From the NCBI GenBank assembly GCA_913046035.1, contig CAJWSW010000003.1, forward strand, positions 1-64,000: a stretch of 64,000 nt of DNA, in the 5' to 3' direction. The stretch is from an uncultured Alphaproteobacteria bacterium (lineage in GTDB: Bacteria > Pseudomonadota > Alphaproteobacteria > MPNO01 > UBA830). Within the stretch, counting starts at the first letter, position 1, and each line of letters opens with the position of its first letter. The notes under the pieces are model-generated. The model searched no databases. It worked only from the letters and a program-made list of their open reading frames with translations, and was not told the DNA's origin. Below are positions 1-10,297 of this stretch, piece by piece. The position numbers and the translations under genes are program-made.

Positions 1-2
1 CG

Positions 3-620
3 TTGCAGAATACACTTAGGGGGTTTGGAATAAACCGCGGATCAACGGTTGTGGTTTATGATAATGCAGGCGGCGCGCAGGCGGGCCGGGCTTGGTGGAC
101 ACTTCGGTGGGCCGGACATCAAAACGTGAGGCTTTTGGATGGTGGTCTGGCAGCCTGGTGTGATGCAGGGCAGGGTTCATCGTCTGAACCGGCTTGTGCA
201 TCAGCGAAGGGTGATATTGAGGTTTCTCCCGGCGGCATGCCGGTAATTGATGCTTTTCAGTCAGCAGAAATTGCTCGTAGAGGTATATTGCTCGATGCCC
301 GTGGCCGAAAAGGCTATGAGGGCGACCCAGAAATTCCCACGACGGGTCATATACCAGGCGCGATGTGTGCAGGAGCAAAAGATGTGCTTGATGCAAATGG
401 GTTCTTTAAGTCAACCGAAGAGCTGCAGGCCATGTTCCGCGATCTTGGAGCCGATAGAGGGCTGCCAGTTGGTGTCTATTGCGGTAGTGGTAATGCCGCG
501 GCCTTCGAATTGGTGGGCTTATATGCTGCCGGTTTGGAGGCGCCCCTTTACGTAGGGTCCTGGTCAGCTTGGATTGGCGATCCAAGTCGTCCGATTGTTC
601 AGGGCAATGAACGAGGTTAA
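3..620 (+). CDS. Rhodanese-type sulfurtransferase (3-mercaptopyruvate/thiosulfate sulfurtransferase-like), 5'-truncated by window edge
   Basis: Rhodanese repeats (VVVYDNAGGAQAGRAWWTLRWAGHQNVRLLDGG) and active-site-like loop VYCGSGNAAA; the protein is shorter than usual at its N-terminus. Confidence 0.85.
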   Translation: MQNTLRGFGINRGSTVVVYDNAGGAQAGRAWWTLRWAGHQNVRLLDGGLAAWCDAGQGSSSEPACASAKGDIEVSPGGMPVIDAFQSAEIARRGILLDARGRKGYEGDPEIPTTGHIPGAMCAGAKDVLDANGFFKSTEELQAMFRDLGADRGLPVGVYCGSGNAAAFELVGLYAAGLEAPLYVGSWSAWIGDPSRPIVQGNERG

Positions 621-812
621 TATATGCGGTTATCAACATTTTGCGCCGCAAACCCCGGTGACTCGGCTTTAGAAATTAAAACTGCGGCTTTCGTATTTTG
701 AAACCTGCTACCGTTTCACATTGCTACTTACGCCCTTCGATAAACGTACTTTTACTTCCGTCGCCTCGGAAATAGGTTGTTCCTTCCTTAATATGTTTTT
801 AAGAAGCTCCTT

Positions 813-2060
813 GTGAGAGCAAAATATACGCCTAACCAGCCAACTGGGGATCTTATCGACGGGACCTATGCATGGTTGAGGCTTACTATCTCTGCAGCGC
901 TGGGGATTATCGGCAGCATCGGTTTTTGGGGGGTTGTAGTAATCCTGCCGACCGTGCAGGCGGAGTTTGGCGTCGATCGCGGTGACGCTTCAATACCCTA
1001 TACCACGACAATGATTGGGTTTGCTGTCGGTAATGTGCTTATCGGTCGGTATGTTGATCGGCTAGGAATAATAATCCCGATTATAGCAGCCGCTCTTTCG
1101 ATGGGAGTTGGATTTGCCGCCGCGGCAGCGGTTGGAAACATTTGGGTTTTTGCGCTGTTGCAGGGCGTTTTTATTGGCATCGGAACGGCAGCTAGTTTTG
1201 GTCCATTAATTGCTGATGTTTCCCATTGGTTTATCAAACGCCGCGGCGTTGCAGTCGCATTATGTGCCTCCGGAAATTATGTGGGCGGAGCAATATGGCC
1301 GCTTGTCGTGCAGGCAATGATGGATGCGGGTGGTTGGCGAATTACATACGTGGTGATTGGTATCCTCGTTGTGGTAACAATGGTCCCATTAGCCCTGTTG
1401 CTGCGTCGCTCACCCTCGATTTGTGATGATTTTCCCGTGGAAACAGCGGACCCATCTCCTGCCAGAAAGAAAATAATCAATTTAACTCAAAGACAGTTGG
1501 TGGTGCTTTTGTCTATTGCTGGGATTGCTTGTTGCGTCGCAATGTCAATGCCGCAGGTCCATATTGTCGCCTATTGTGCAGACCTTGGTTACGGTGCAGC
1601 GCGAGGCGCAGAAATGCTCTCGCTGATGCTCGCTGGCGGTGCGATCACTCGCGTCATATCTGGCTTTATTGCGGACTTTATCGGAGGTGTTCGTACTTTA
1701 CTTATTGGCTCAGTCCTGCAAGGCATTGCGTTGCTATTCTATTTACCCTTTGATGGCTTAACTTCATTGTACGTCATTGCGCTGATGTTTGGTTTGGCGC
1801 AGGGCGGAATTGTGCCCAGCTACGCGATTATTGTCCGTGAATACATGCCAGCTAAAGTTGCAGCAGAACGTGTTGGCATTTTGATTATGATGACCATTAT
1901 TGGCATGGCGTTTGGTGGTTGGTCGTCTGGCTGGATGTTTGATGTAACGGGTTCCTACCAAGCCGCATTTATACATGGCATTCTCTGGAACCTTTTAAAC
2001 GTTGGGATAATGGTGTTTATTTTGTTTCGTTCCAGGCCCACAGAGTTTGTCACACGCTGA
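813..2060 (+). CDS. Major facilitator superfamily (MFS) transporter
   Basis: 415 aa with about 12 hydrophobic segments; MFS-like motif GRYVDRLG after TM2. Confidence 0.85.
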   Translation: MRAKYTPNQPTGDLIDGTYAWLRLTISAALGIIGSIGFWGVVVILPTVQAEFGVDRGDASIPYTTTMIGFAVGNVLIGRYVDRLGIIIPIIAAALSMGVGFAAAAAVGNIWVFALLQGVFIGIGTAASFGPLIADVSHWFIKRRGVAVALCASGNYVGGAIWPLVVQAMMDAGGWRITYVVIGILVVVTMVPLALLLRRSPSICDDFPVETADPSPARKKIINLTQRQLVVLLSIAGIACCVAMSMPQVHIVAYCADLGYGAARGAEMLSLMLAGGAITRVISGFIADFIGGVRTLLIGSVLQGIALLFYLPFDGLTSLYVIALMFGLAQGGIVPSYAIIVREYMPAKVAAERVGILIMMTIIGMAFGGWSSGWMFDVTGSYQAAFIHGILWNLLNVGIMVFILFRSRPTEFVTR

Positions 2061-2140
2061 TAAAGTCCGTAAGGAATTTCTAGACACCGTGCGAACACTT
2101 ATTGTGATAAACCGGGTCAGACTACTTGAAAACCTCAAAG

Positions 2141-3016
2141 TTAGAACAAGCCATAACGCAGTGTAATCCACAGCTTTTCCGGCTTGGAAAGGCCCGCGTC
2201 GTCGTCAAGGTTCTGCCATCGGCGTGTGATAAGGCGTTCAAGGATCCGACGGTAGTTCATCATCATTACCACAGCTGGCCTCAATGCCCGCACATTTGAT
2301 TGGGTTAGCATCTCTTCTGCCTCGATAAATTTTCCGCGTGCGCGTTCCGCTACTGAAGTACAAATTTCAGGGAGCTTTGGGTGTCTTAAAATTTCCTCAG
2401 GTGAGAGGGTCGTAATGTTGTGCTGGTCTAGCTGTTCGCGCGGAAGATATAGACGGTTCATTCGTGCGTCGTCTTTCAGGTCCCGCAGGATATTCGTAAG
2501 CTGCAGAGCTGTGCCGAGATTGAGCGCAAAAAACCTCGCAGGTTCTGTGGAATCGCCAAATATTTTGACCGAAAGAAGTCCAACCGCGCCCGCCACGCGA
2601 CTGCAATACAACTGAAGACGCTTGCAATCGGGGATAAGCATTGAGCCGTCTGTGTCCATCTTCATTCCCGCTATGATTTCAAAAAAATCCTCTTTGTCTA
2701 AACCGTAGCTCTGTATCGCCTGTTTGAGAGCCCGCAAAATCAGTGTGTTGGGTGGTTTCGATATGGGTGAGTACAGGGACCCAATATCTTCGCTCCAGCA
2801 ATCGAGTGCGGTGCGTTTGTCTTCAATCGAAGCATTGCCGTCGGCAATGTCGTCCACTGCTCGGCAGAAGGCATATACAGCGAAAATCGCGCTGCGACGT
2901 TGTTCCGGCAGCATCCGCATTCCCCAATAGAAAGAGGAGCCCGCAGAGCGGGTAATGGAGCGTACATGGTCTCGCGCGGCGAGATCCGGATCGCCAGCTG
3001 AAAGCAGCTTCTCCAT
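2141..3016 (-). CDS. hpnD: Squalene/phytoene synthase family, presqualene diphosphate synthase-like (HpnD)
   Basis: Motifs SSFYWGMRMLPEQRRSAIFAVYAFCRAVDDIAD and LTNILRDLKDDARMNRLYLP typical of trans-isoprenyl head-to-head synthases. Confidence 0.8.
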   Translation of the reverse strand: MEKLLSAGDPDLAARDHVRSITRSAGSSFYWGMRMLPEQRRSAIFAVYAFCRAVDDIADGNASIEDKRTALDCWSEDIGSLYSPISKPPNTLILRALKQAIQSYGLDKEDFFEIIAGMKMDTDGSMLIPDCKRLQLYCSRVAGAVGLLSVKIFGDSTEPARFFALNLGTALQLTNILRDLKDDARMNRLYLPREQLDQHNITTLSPEEILRHPKLPEICTSVAERARGKFIEAEEMLTQSNVRALRPAVVMMMNYRRILERLITRRWQNLDDDAGLSKPEKLWITLRYGLF

Positions 3017-3177
3017 ACTAGAGATTGTATCTGCGTGGCGTTCGAATCAAAATTCTCGATGCTGACAGCACAATATTGACGACGAAATCCTTCCGGCCTA
3101 ATTCTTAGGTGTGAAACCAGGTAAATAGACTGTACAAGTGGTTTGCACAGAACGCATTTTCACAAACCGGGGATGGG

Positions 3178-3414
3178 ATGGAACAGGAATCCCGAACTCA
3201 AGAGCCTAAAAATATTGTTTGGCAAACTCGGACGCATGAACAGACCGAATTTGAGCGCCGGCTTTCAGCGGCAATGGAAGCTGCATTTGCCGATGGCATT
3301 ACTGAACTCGAGACCCTCATTGATAGGCTAAATGACGACGGTGTTCATGACGAGAAGAACAACGCGTGGACCGCAGATAGTTTTTGTACGGCAATGCGCA
3401 GGCTTGGTGGTTGA
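3178..3414 (+). CDS. Small recombinase-like helix-turn-helix domain protein (about 78 aa)
   Basis: LETLIDRLNDDGVHDEKNNAWTADSFCTAMRRLG resembles the HTH of the resolvase 'recombinase' domain (LN..G....g..WT...v...L). Directly upstream of a Rieske oxygenase. Confidence 0.55.
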   Translation: MEQESRTQEPKNIVWQTRTHEQTEFERRLSAAMEAAFADGITELETLIDRLNDDGVHDEKNNAWTADSFCTAMRRLGG

Positions 3415-3505
3415 CACTGTAGAGGTTGTTTTGTGAATTGAAAACGGTAGTTCTCAGGCAGTAGCGCGTAAAAAACGACTTTTCGCTTCATAAGATGAGG
3501 GTCGA

Positions 3506-4561
3506 ATGACTGAAATTGGAGTAGCCCCTGGGGCAATTGAAAAACGGGTCGCCCTTGGCCCCCTAAATCGCTGGTGGCCGGTCGCGGCAGGCTGGATGAT
3601 AACCGATAAGCCTCAAGGGCTTACCCGGCTCGGCGAGAAGATAGTCGTTTGGCGAGATAAAAATGGTGCTGTTCATTGTATTGAAGATCGTTGTCCTCAC
3701 CGTGGCGCAAGGCTCTCAATGGGCTGGAACCTCGGTGACCGTATCGCCTGCTGGTATCATGGCGTCGAAGTAGGTGCAGATGGTATTGTAAAGGCGGTTC
3801 CTGCCGTATCGCAGTGTCCAATGGTTGGCGATAATATGATCAAGTCATACCCCTGCTTCGAGCATATGGGCGGCATTTTCGTATGGTTTGGCGACGAGCT
3901 CCACAAAGAACCCGAAGAATTTGAGTTCCCTGAGGAATTTGAGTCTGACGAATGGGCTTCAATGCTTTGCACGGCCCACTGGAAATGCAACTGGACCTAC
4001 GCCGTCGATAACGTGATGGATCCTATGCATGGTGCATATCTGCACGCGGTTTCACACTCCATGGCTGAGGGTGATACCGAGGCAAAGATGCAAATAGAAC
4101 CGACGGATACCGGTTTTATTTTTGGAAAATCCGATCAACGAGATGTTAACTTCGACTGGATCGAATACGGTGATACTGGCGCATTTTGGCTGCGTGTTTC
4201 CCCGCTTCCATATAGGAAGGAAGCAGGCCCGGGCGGTAATTTCGGAATAATTGGGTTCGTAACGCCGATTGATGAGACTAACTGCCGCGTCTTTTTCTGG
4301 CGCACTCGAAAGGTGTCCGGCTGGGAACGTGACGTCTGGAAATTTATGTACCGAAACCGGCTTGAAACTTTACACTGGGACGTATTGGAACAGGACCGAG
4401 TGGTACTTGAGGGCATGCAACCGGACGCGCGTGACAAAGAATTTCTGTACCAACACGATACCGGTCTCGCTCGGGTTCGCCGCCTATTTTTCAAGGAGGC
4501 AGAGGCTCAGTTGTCCGCGGTCGCGGCACATAATGAAAATGCTATGGAAGCTGCCGAGTAG
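3506..4561 (+). CDS. Rieske [2Fe-2S] aromatic ring-hydroxylating / O-demethylase-type oxygenase
   Basis: Rieske motif CPHRGARL...CWYHG; mononuclear iron motif DNVMDPMHGAYLH. Confidence 0.9.
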   Translation: MTEIGVAPGAIEKRVALGPLNRWWPVAAGWMITDKPQGLTRLGEKIVVWRDKNGAVHCIEDRCPHRGARLSMGWNLGDRIACWYHGVEVGADGIVKAVPAVSQCPMVGDNMIKSYPCFEHMGGIFVWFGDELHKEPEEFEFPEEFESDEWASMLCTAHWKCNWTYAVDNVMDPMHGAYLHAVSHSMAEGDTEAKMQIEPTDTGFIFGKSDQRDVNFDWIEYGDTGAFWLRVSPLPYRKEAGPGGNFGIIGFVTPIDETNCRVFFWRTRKVSGWERDVWKFMYRNRLETLHWDVLEQDRVVLEGMQPDARDKEFLYQHDTGLARVRRLFFKEAEAQLSAVAAHNENAMEAAE

Positions 4562-4590
4562 GATATCGTAAACGGAGGGCGGATCATATA

Positions 4591-5349
4591 ATGGGATCTA
4601 TATCTCTGAGTGAGAAGCGCCTCGTAATTACTGGAGGCGCCCGCGGCCTTGGCCGAGCGTTCGTAGAAGCGGCAATTAAGGCCGGCGCTCGCGTGGTCGT
4701 TGCTGACATATTGGAAGATGTGGGCCGTCAGACAGTGAAAAAATTATCGCGATTGGGCGAAGTATATTTTGAAAGTGTTGATCTTGGTGACCCTGGCAGC
4801 ATCGCAGCGCTCTCGGAAAGATCAATTAATCAACTTGGTGGCGTCGACGGCCTAGTTAACTGTGCGGCTATTGCTACCGGCATCGGTGGCAAAACTGCAG
4901 ATGAAATCGATGTAGAGACATGGGACCGAGTAATGACGGTTAATGTGCGAGGCACATGGCTTGCGGTGCGGGCTTTTTCGCCTGCTTTGCGGGCGGCCGG
5001 GAATGGTAAGATAGTCAATATAGCCTCCGATACCGCAATGTGGGGCGCGCCACGGTTGCTACATTATGTGGCTTCGAAAGGCGCGGTTATCTCAATGACG
5101 CGGGCTTTGGCGCGCGAACTCGGAAATGATGGGATTGCAGTCAATGCCATTGCGCCGGGGTTGACACTTGTGGAGGCGACAGAATACGTGCCTAAAGAGC
5201 GTCACCGTCAATATGTCGATGGGCGCGCAATGAACCGAGAACAGCAACCAGAGGATGTTACTGGTACTGTGTTGTATCTGCTTTCCGATGCAGCGGATTT
5301 CGTTACTGGCCAACTATTGCCTGTTAATGGTGGGTTTATTTTTAACTAA
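4591..5349 (+). CDS. SDR family NAD(P)-dependent oxidoreductase
   Basis: TGGARGLGRAF cofactor motif and YVASKGA catalytic motif. Confidence 0.9.
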   Translation: MGSISLSEKRLVITGGARGLGRAFVEAAIKAGARVVVADILEDVGRQTVKKLSRLGEVYFESVDLGDPGSIAALSERSINQLGGVDGLVNCAAIATGIGGKTADEIDVETWDRVMTVNVRGTWLAVRAFSPALRAAGNGKIVNIASDTAMWGAPRLLHYVASKGAVISMTRALARELGNDGIAVNAIAPGLTLVEATEYVPKERHRQYVDGRAMNREQQPEDVTGTVLYLLSDAADFVTGQLLPVNGGFIFN

Positions 5350-5364
5350 ACGGAGGTTCGAGAG

Positions 5365-5931
5365 ATGGACGGAGATGCAGCCCCGAAAACTGGTGCAGAC
5401 GGCCGGGAAGAGGACAAGCCCGGATGGCATCAGGGTGAAGGGCAGTCGTTCGAAGAATGGATGGATACTAGGGTTGCACGTTACGAAACCCGCCAGTACG
5501 ACTGGGACGTATTAAAATTCCAGGCTGATTTTGATCCTAAATATAGGCGCGCACAAATGCGTTACATGGGGACTGGCGCAGCCGGCAAGAGTACTGACAA
5601 TAATACCGTGCCATCGGAACACTTCACGTTCTCAACTATGGTCTTACCGCCAGCCTGCGAAGGTCCACAGCATATTCACACTGATGTTGAGGAAGTCTTC
5701 TTTATGCTGAGAGGCAGGATCCGGCTTACGGTTGTGGATGGCGACAATGAATGGGAAACCGTTTTAAAGGAACGTGACCTCATTTCGGTACCGCCGGGTG
5801 TCTACCGTGGTTTGATTAACGAGGGGCAGGAGGAAGCTCTAATGTGCGTGATGCTGGGAGCAACCAAGCCCGTTACGCCAACCTATCCGCCGGACCATCC
5901 ACTGGCCTCAATCAGACGGGAAAAGAAATAA
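5365..5931 (+). CDS. Cupin domain-containing protein
   Basis: HIHTDVEEVFFMLRGRIRLTV cupin motif 1. Confidence 0.8.
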   Translation: MDGDAAPKTGADGREEDKPGWHQGEGQSFEEWMDTRVARYETRQYDWDVLKFQADFDPKYRRAQMRYMGTGAAGKSTDNNTVPSEHFTFSTMVLPPACEGPQHIHTDVEEVFFMLRGRIRLTVVDGDNEWETVLKERDLISVPPGVYRGLINEGQEEALMCVMLGATKPVTPTYPPDHPLASIRREKK

Positions 5932-5995
5932 GGGCTGTGGATGTGTTAAGGGCGCCTGCGCGGCGGCCACTTGTGCGTCGACATATTAGGCAACA

Positions 5996-6802
5996 ATGAC
6001 CGAAATGCGGAAAACGCTTCATACACCTTTAGGTGCCGTTTCCTATCTGGAGGGTGGAACGGGAGCGCCGCTTGTTTTGCTGCACGGAATTGGATCGGGT
6101 GCCGCGTCGTGGACTGCGCAGATCGAAGCATTCTCGGACAGGTTTAGAGTAATCGCATGGGATGCTCCGGGTTATGGGAAGTCTGACCAGGTGAGCCCAG
6201 ACGCGCCCGCAGCAACAGACTACGCCGCCCATCTCGCAGGTTTGCTCGATGCATTAAACATTCCCGCATGTCATCTTGTTGGGCACTCTCTCGGTGCCAT
6301 CGTTGGTTGCGGTTTTGCCCGGATTTATCCGAGAAGGGTCACTAGTTTAATGATTGCCGCGCCTGCAACAGGTTACGGCAAAGCAGACCTTGAGACACAA
6401 AACCAGAGGCGAGCCGGCAGGATGTCGCTAATGAATGAACTCGGTCCGAAGGGGCTTGCGCGCGAACGCCATTCTAATTTGCTATCGGAAAAAGCACCTC
6501 GATGGGCACGCATCAAAGTTCAGGATGTCATGGCACAGCTTCGGCCAGAGGGGTATGAGCAGGCTGTTGAACTTCTCGTTAAAGGCGACATCAAAGCCGA
6601 TGCGGCCGAAATCTTATTGGACGTTACGGTGGTGGTTGGAGATGCGGACACTATCACTCCGCCGGTTGGATGCAAGGCTGTCGCAGATAGTTTTCAAGCA
6701 TCTTCTTTTAAGATCCTTCCGGATCTTGGGCATGCTTGTTATGTGGAAGGTCCTGGGTCATTTAATGCAGTCCTCGATGAGCACTTAAGAAAGAGCTTAT
6801 GA
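5996..6802 (+). CDS. Alpha/beta fold hydrolase
   Basis: LLHGIGSG oxyanion region, GHSLGA nucleophile elbow, DLGHACYVEGP C-terminal His. Confidence 0.9.
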   Translation: MTEMRKTLHTPLGAVSYLEGGTGAPLVLLHGIGSGAASWTAQIEAFSDRFRVIAWDAPGYGKSDQVSPDAPAATDYAAHLAGLLDALNIPACHLVGHSLGAIVGCGFARIYPRRVTSLMIAAPATGYGKADLETQNQRRAGRMSLMNELGPKGLARERHSNLLSEKAPRWARIKVQDVMAQLRPEGYEQAVELLVKGDIKADAAEILLDVTVVVGDADTITPPVGCKAVADSFQASSFKILPDLGHACYVEGPGSFNAVLDEHLRKSL

Positions 6803-6917
6803 GAACCCAGGGGGCACGGAAATTTGAATACATGTGCCTGCACTGAGATGTGACTATCAGGGGGTAAATTAACCTGTACCCTTATCCATCAGGGTACCCG
6901 GAGGAGTGATTAATATC

Positions 6918-7733
6918 ATGACGACACAAATGACGGGTAAGGTCGCTGTTGTAACAGGCGGGTCCTCCGGAATTGGATTTGCGACGGCCGAGGCGTTTCT
7001 TAGAGAGGGCGCCAGGGTTGCTATTTGCGGGCGAAGCCAGGAAACGTTGGACGCGGCAGCCTCAGAATTAGCGAGGATTGCTGGTCCCGATCAGGTTTTT
7101 GCTTACACCTGTGATGTGTTGGAGGAAGAGGCTGTTCAAGCATTCGCAACGTCGGTGGGCGACCGATTTGGACGATGCGACGCTCTTGTTTGCAACGCCG
7201 GTCAGGCAAGAACCAGTAATTTTAGCAATACTAGTGACCAAGATTGGCGAGATGAATTCGAGCTTAAATTCTTTTCTGTGCTGCGCCCGGTGCGGGCCTT
7301 CATCGATATGCTTGAAGGCTCAGGCGCTGGCGCCATAGTTTGCACTAGCGCAATGTTGGCCCGGGCACCCGAACCGTTTCTTATTGCCACCGGTGCCACC
7401 CGGGCGGGCCAACTGAACCTATTAAAATCACTATCAAAAGAATTTGCGCCAAAGAATATCCGTGTTAACGCTGTTTTGATCGGTTTGGTAGATTCGGGTC
7501 AGTGGAGCCGGCGGTTTGAAAGTGGTGAGGGACCGGATGGTAGTAAGATCCCGATCGGCCTTTCTAAAGAAGACTGGTTTATTGAACTGGCAAAATCTCG
7601 ACATATCCCGTTGGGGCGTCTCGGTACACCAACTGAAGCTGCGAATGCAATACTCTTCTTTGCTTCGCCAATGGCCTCGTACATCACCGGTGAAACAATC
7701 GAGGTGACAGGAGGGCAGGCACGCAATGTCTGA
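6918..7733 (+). CDS. SDR family protein with non-canonical active site
   Basis: TGGSSGIGFA cofactor motif, but the YxxxK region reads IATGATRAG. Start moved to the ATG at 6918. Confidence 0.8.
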   Translation: MTTQMTGKVAVVTGGSSGIGFATAEAFLREGARVAICGRSQETLDAAASELARIAGPDQVFAYTCDVLEEEAVQAFATSVGDRFGRCDALVCNAGQARTSNFSNTSDQDWRDEFELKFFSVLRPVRAFIDMLEGSGAGAIVCTSAMLARAPEPFLIATGATRAGQLNLLKSLSKEFAPKNIRVNAVLIGLVDSGQWSRRFESGEGPDGSKIPIGLSKEDWFIELAKSRHIPLGRLGTPTEAANAILFFASPMASYITGETIEVTGGQARNV

Positions 7734-9387
7734 ACTGGTGACGGCCGGTGATGTCGTAGTCGCGTTTCTAGAAAGCTGCGGTGTAGAACACGCCTTTGGT
7801 GTGATTAGCATTCATAATATGCCAGTTCTCGACGCATTTCATCGACGCAAAAAGATAAATTTCATACCAACCCGTTCGGAGGGTGGAGCGGTCAATATGG
7901 CTGATGCTAATGCGCGGGCCCGCGGTTGTTTGGGTGTTGCTGTTTCCAGCACCGGAACAGCTGCCGGTAATGCTTGCGGCGCTATCATTGAAGCAATGAC
8001 CGCGGGCACGCCTCTCTTGCATCTGACAGGACAAATAGAAAGTGAGCATCTCGATCGCAACAAGGGTTTTATTCATGAGGCGCAAAATCAATTAGGTATG
8101 CTAGCTGCAGCGGGAAAGGCGTCTTTACGCGTTTGGTCGGCTGATACCACACTAGGTGTTTTAAGGGAGGCCGTTCGATTGGCCTTCACTCCACCGATGG
8201 GGCCAGTTAGTGTCGAGATCCCGATAGACGTCCAAAAAAGCGCAACGGAATTACCTGCCAACATCGCGCCACTGCCGGTTTTCGCGCCGAAGCCAGATGA
8301 AAAGTCCATTTCCTTACTTGCTGATGCGCTCTCAGATAAAAAACGTGTCATGCTGTGGCTTGGAGGCGGCGCACGGCACGCGGGTGAACCCGTTGCACGC
8401 CTCGCTGATTTGGGCTTCGGCGTCGTAAATAGCGTTCAAGGTCGCGGTATTTTCCCTGAAGAGAATCAGCAATCCCTCGGTGCTTTTAATTTCCAGTCTG
8501 CTACAGAAGCATTCTATGGCACTTGTGATGCTATGCTTGTCGTTGGATCGCGGCTTCGCTCCAACGAGACATTAACTTACAAGTTGAATTTACCAGCGCC
8601 ATTGTACCAGATAGATGCCGATCCACAGGCAGAAGGGAAAGCCTATCCAGTAGATGAGTTCGTATGCGGCGATTCAGCAATCAGTCTTGAAATGCTGGCA
8701 GATCGCCTTGACCGTCGCTTCACGCCTGGAAAGTCGTTCGCTAGCGATATTCGCGCGGCAAGGCAAGATGCCGAGGCTGAAATGACGGAGGCACTGGGGC
8801 CATATGCAGAGTTCGTAGATGCAGTACTTGATGCTGTGCCACGAGATTTTGTCTGGGTTCGGGACATTACCCTTTCCAACACAATTTGGGGAAATCGGAT
8901 GCCGCCACTCGATGGCCCGCGTAACGGAGTTCACGCACTTGGAGGTGGGATCGGCCAGGGTCTTCCAATGGCGATTGGCGCGGCAATTGGTGTGCAGGAC
9001 GAGGGCAGGAAAACTATATTGTTGGCTGGTGATGGTGGTTTCGCCGTTTCCTTGGGCGAGCTTGCCACTGCTAAACAGGAAAACGTAGACATAACTATTT
9101 TGCTGATGAACGATTGCGGTTATGGAGTCATTAAGAACATCGCAGACGCGCACTATGAGGGCAGACGGGCATATGTCGATATTTTGGGTCCTGAATGGGG
9201 TCGGTTTTGCGATTCCCTCGATATTCCTCATTGGCATATCAAAGAAACAAACGACATTTCTTATGTGCTTACGCGGGCGCTAGAGGAAAAAGGTCCCACG
9301 CTTATTGAAGTGGACATGCTATCGATAGGTAAATTCGCAAAAGCTTTTGCTGGGCCGCCGGCTAAATCAGAACCGGATGAAGAATGA
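7726..9387 (+). CDS. Thiamine diphosphate-dependent enzyme (acetolactate synthase/decarboxylase superfamily)
   Basis: ThDP motif GDGGFAVSLGELATAKQENVDITILLMND; ALS-like N-terminal domain. Confidence 0.88.
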   Translation: MSELVTAGDVVVAFLESCGVEHAFGVISIHNMPVLDAFHRRKKINFIPTRSEGGAVNMADANARARGCLGVAVSSTGTAAGNACGAIIEAMTAGTPLLHLTGQIESEHLDRNKGFIHEAQNQLGMLAAAGKASLRVWSADTTLGVLREAVRLAFTPPMGPVSVEIPIDVQKSATELPANIAPLPVFAPKPDEKSISLLADALSDKKRVMLWLGGGARHAGEPVARLADLGFGVVNSVQGRGIFPEENQQSLGAFNFQSATEAFYGTCDAMLVVGSRLRSNETLTYKLNLPAPLYQIDADPQAEGKAYPVDEFVCGDSAISLEMLADRLDRRFTPGKSFASDIRAARQDAEAEMTEALGPYAEFVDAVLDAVPRDFVWVRDITLSNTIWGNRMPPLDGPRNGVHALGGGIGQGLPMAIGAAIGVQDEGRKTILLAGDGGFAVSLGELATAKQENVDITILLMNDCGYGVIKNIADAHYEGRRAYVDILGPEWGRFCDSLDIPHWHIKETNDISYVLTRALEEKGPTLIEVDMLSIGKFAKAFAGPPAKSEPDEE

Positions 9388-10190
9388 TGAATGTGTTACT
9401 TATTGGTTATGGTGCGATAGCCCAGGAAGTGTTGAAGCATATCGAACCGGATGAAGACGCTAACATCACCGGGATCGTGGTACGACCCGGCAGGGTAAAA
9501 GAGGTTCGCGATGTTTTATTGAAGCGAGACATTGAAGTTGTCTCTTCGTTTGATGAGCTTTCAACTAAACCCGATTTGGTGGTGGAGTGTGCCGGTCATG
9601 CTGGTGTGCGGGAATTTGGTGCTGATGCACTCAGACGTGGAATGGACTTTCTAGTCATTTCTGTTGGGGCACTTGCTGACGCCGGCCTTTATGCTGATCT
9701 GACTTCTGCGGCGAAGGAGGGCGCTGCAAAATTAGTTCTCGCGGCAGGCGCAGTTGCCGGAGCCGATGCGTTGTCGGCTGCGCGGGTCGGCGGCATCAGC
9801 AAAGTTACCTATACGTCTCGTAAACCGCCGCACGCATGGAGAGGTACGCCAGCGGAAGACGTGGCTGATTTAGACACGTTGACTAAGGAGATAACGCTCT
9901 ACGAAGGCGCTGCAGATGAGGCGGCACGGCAGTATCCACAGAACGCCAACGTCGCGGCGACGATTGCGCTTGCCGGTGCTGGGTTTAAGAAAACGAAAGT
10001 CCGTCTTGTGGCCGACCCAAAAGCGATGGGAAATATCCATGAGGTCCGTGCCGAAGGGGCGTTTGGTGTTTTAGACGTTGAAATACGTGGCATGCCGTTA
10101 CCAGATAATCCAAAGACATCGACCCTAGCAGCGCACTCCGTCGTTGCGGAAATCCGGCGGCGCGCCGGGCCGGTCGAAATCGGCGGCTAA
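9384..10190 (+). CDS. L-aspartate dehydrogenase-like (NadX/AspDH family)
   Basis: N-terminal LLIGYGAIAQEVLKH Rossmann motif and overall AspDH-like sequence (AGAVAGADALSAARVGGISKVTYTSRKPPHAW). Overlaps the preceding gene. Confidence 0.8.
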   Translation: MMNVLLIGYGAIAQEVLKHIEPDEDANITGIVVRPGRVKEVRDVLLKRDIEVVSSFDELSTKPDLVVECAGHAGVREFGADALRRGMDFLVISVGALADAGLYADLTSAAKEGAAKLVLAAGAVAGADALSAARVGGISKVTYTSRKPPHAWRGTPAEDVADLDTLTKEITLYEGAADEAARQYPQNANVAATIALAGAGFKKTKVRLVADPKAMGNIHEVRAEGAFGVLDVEIRGMPLPDNPKTSTLAAHSVVAEIRRRAGPVEIGG

Positions 10191-10297
10191 AGTCCGAAGT
10201 AAGGGTTTCTTGGATACTTTCATCCAGCCGATTCTGGTCTCTCGAATTTTAGCGTTTTACAGTTAAACCCGTTTTAAACCAGTAGAGGGTATCTGCT

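Noticed and set aside
8674-9237. 187 aa ORF on the minus strand
   Set aside because: Antisense to the ThDP enzyme coding region; no family motif.
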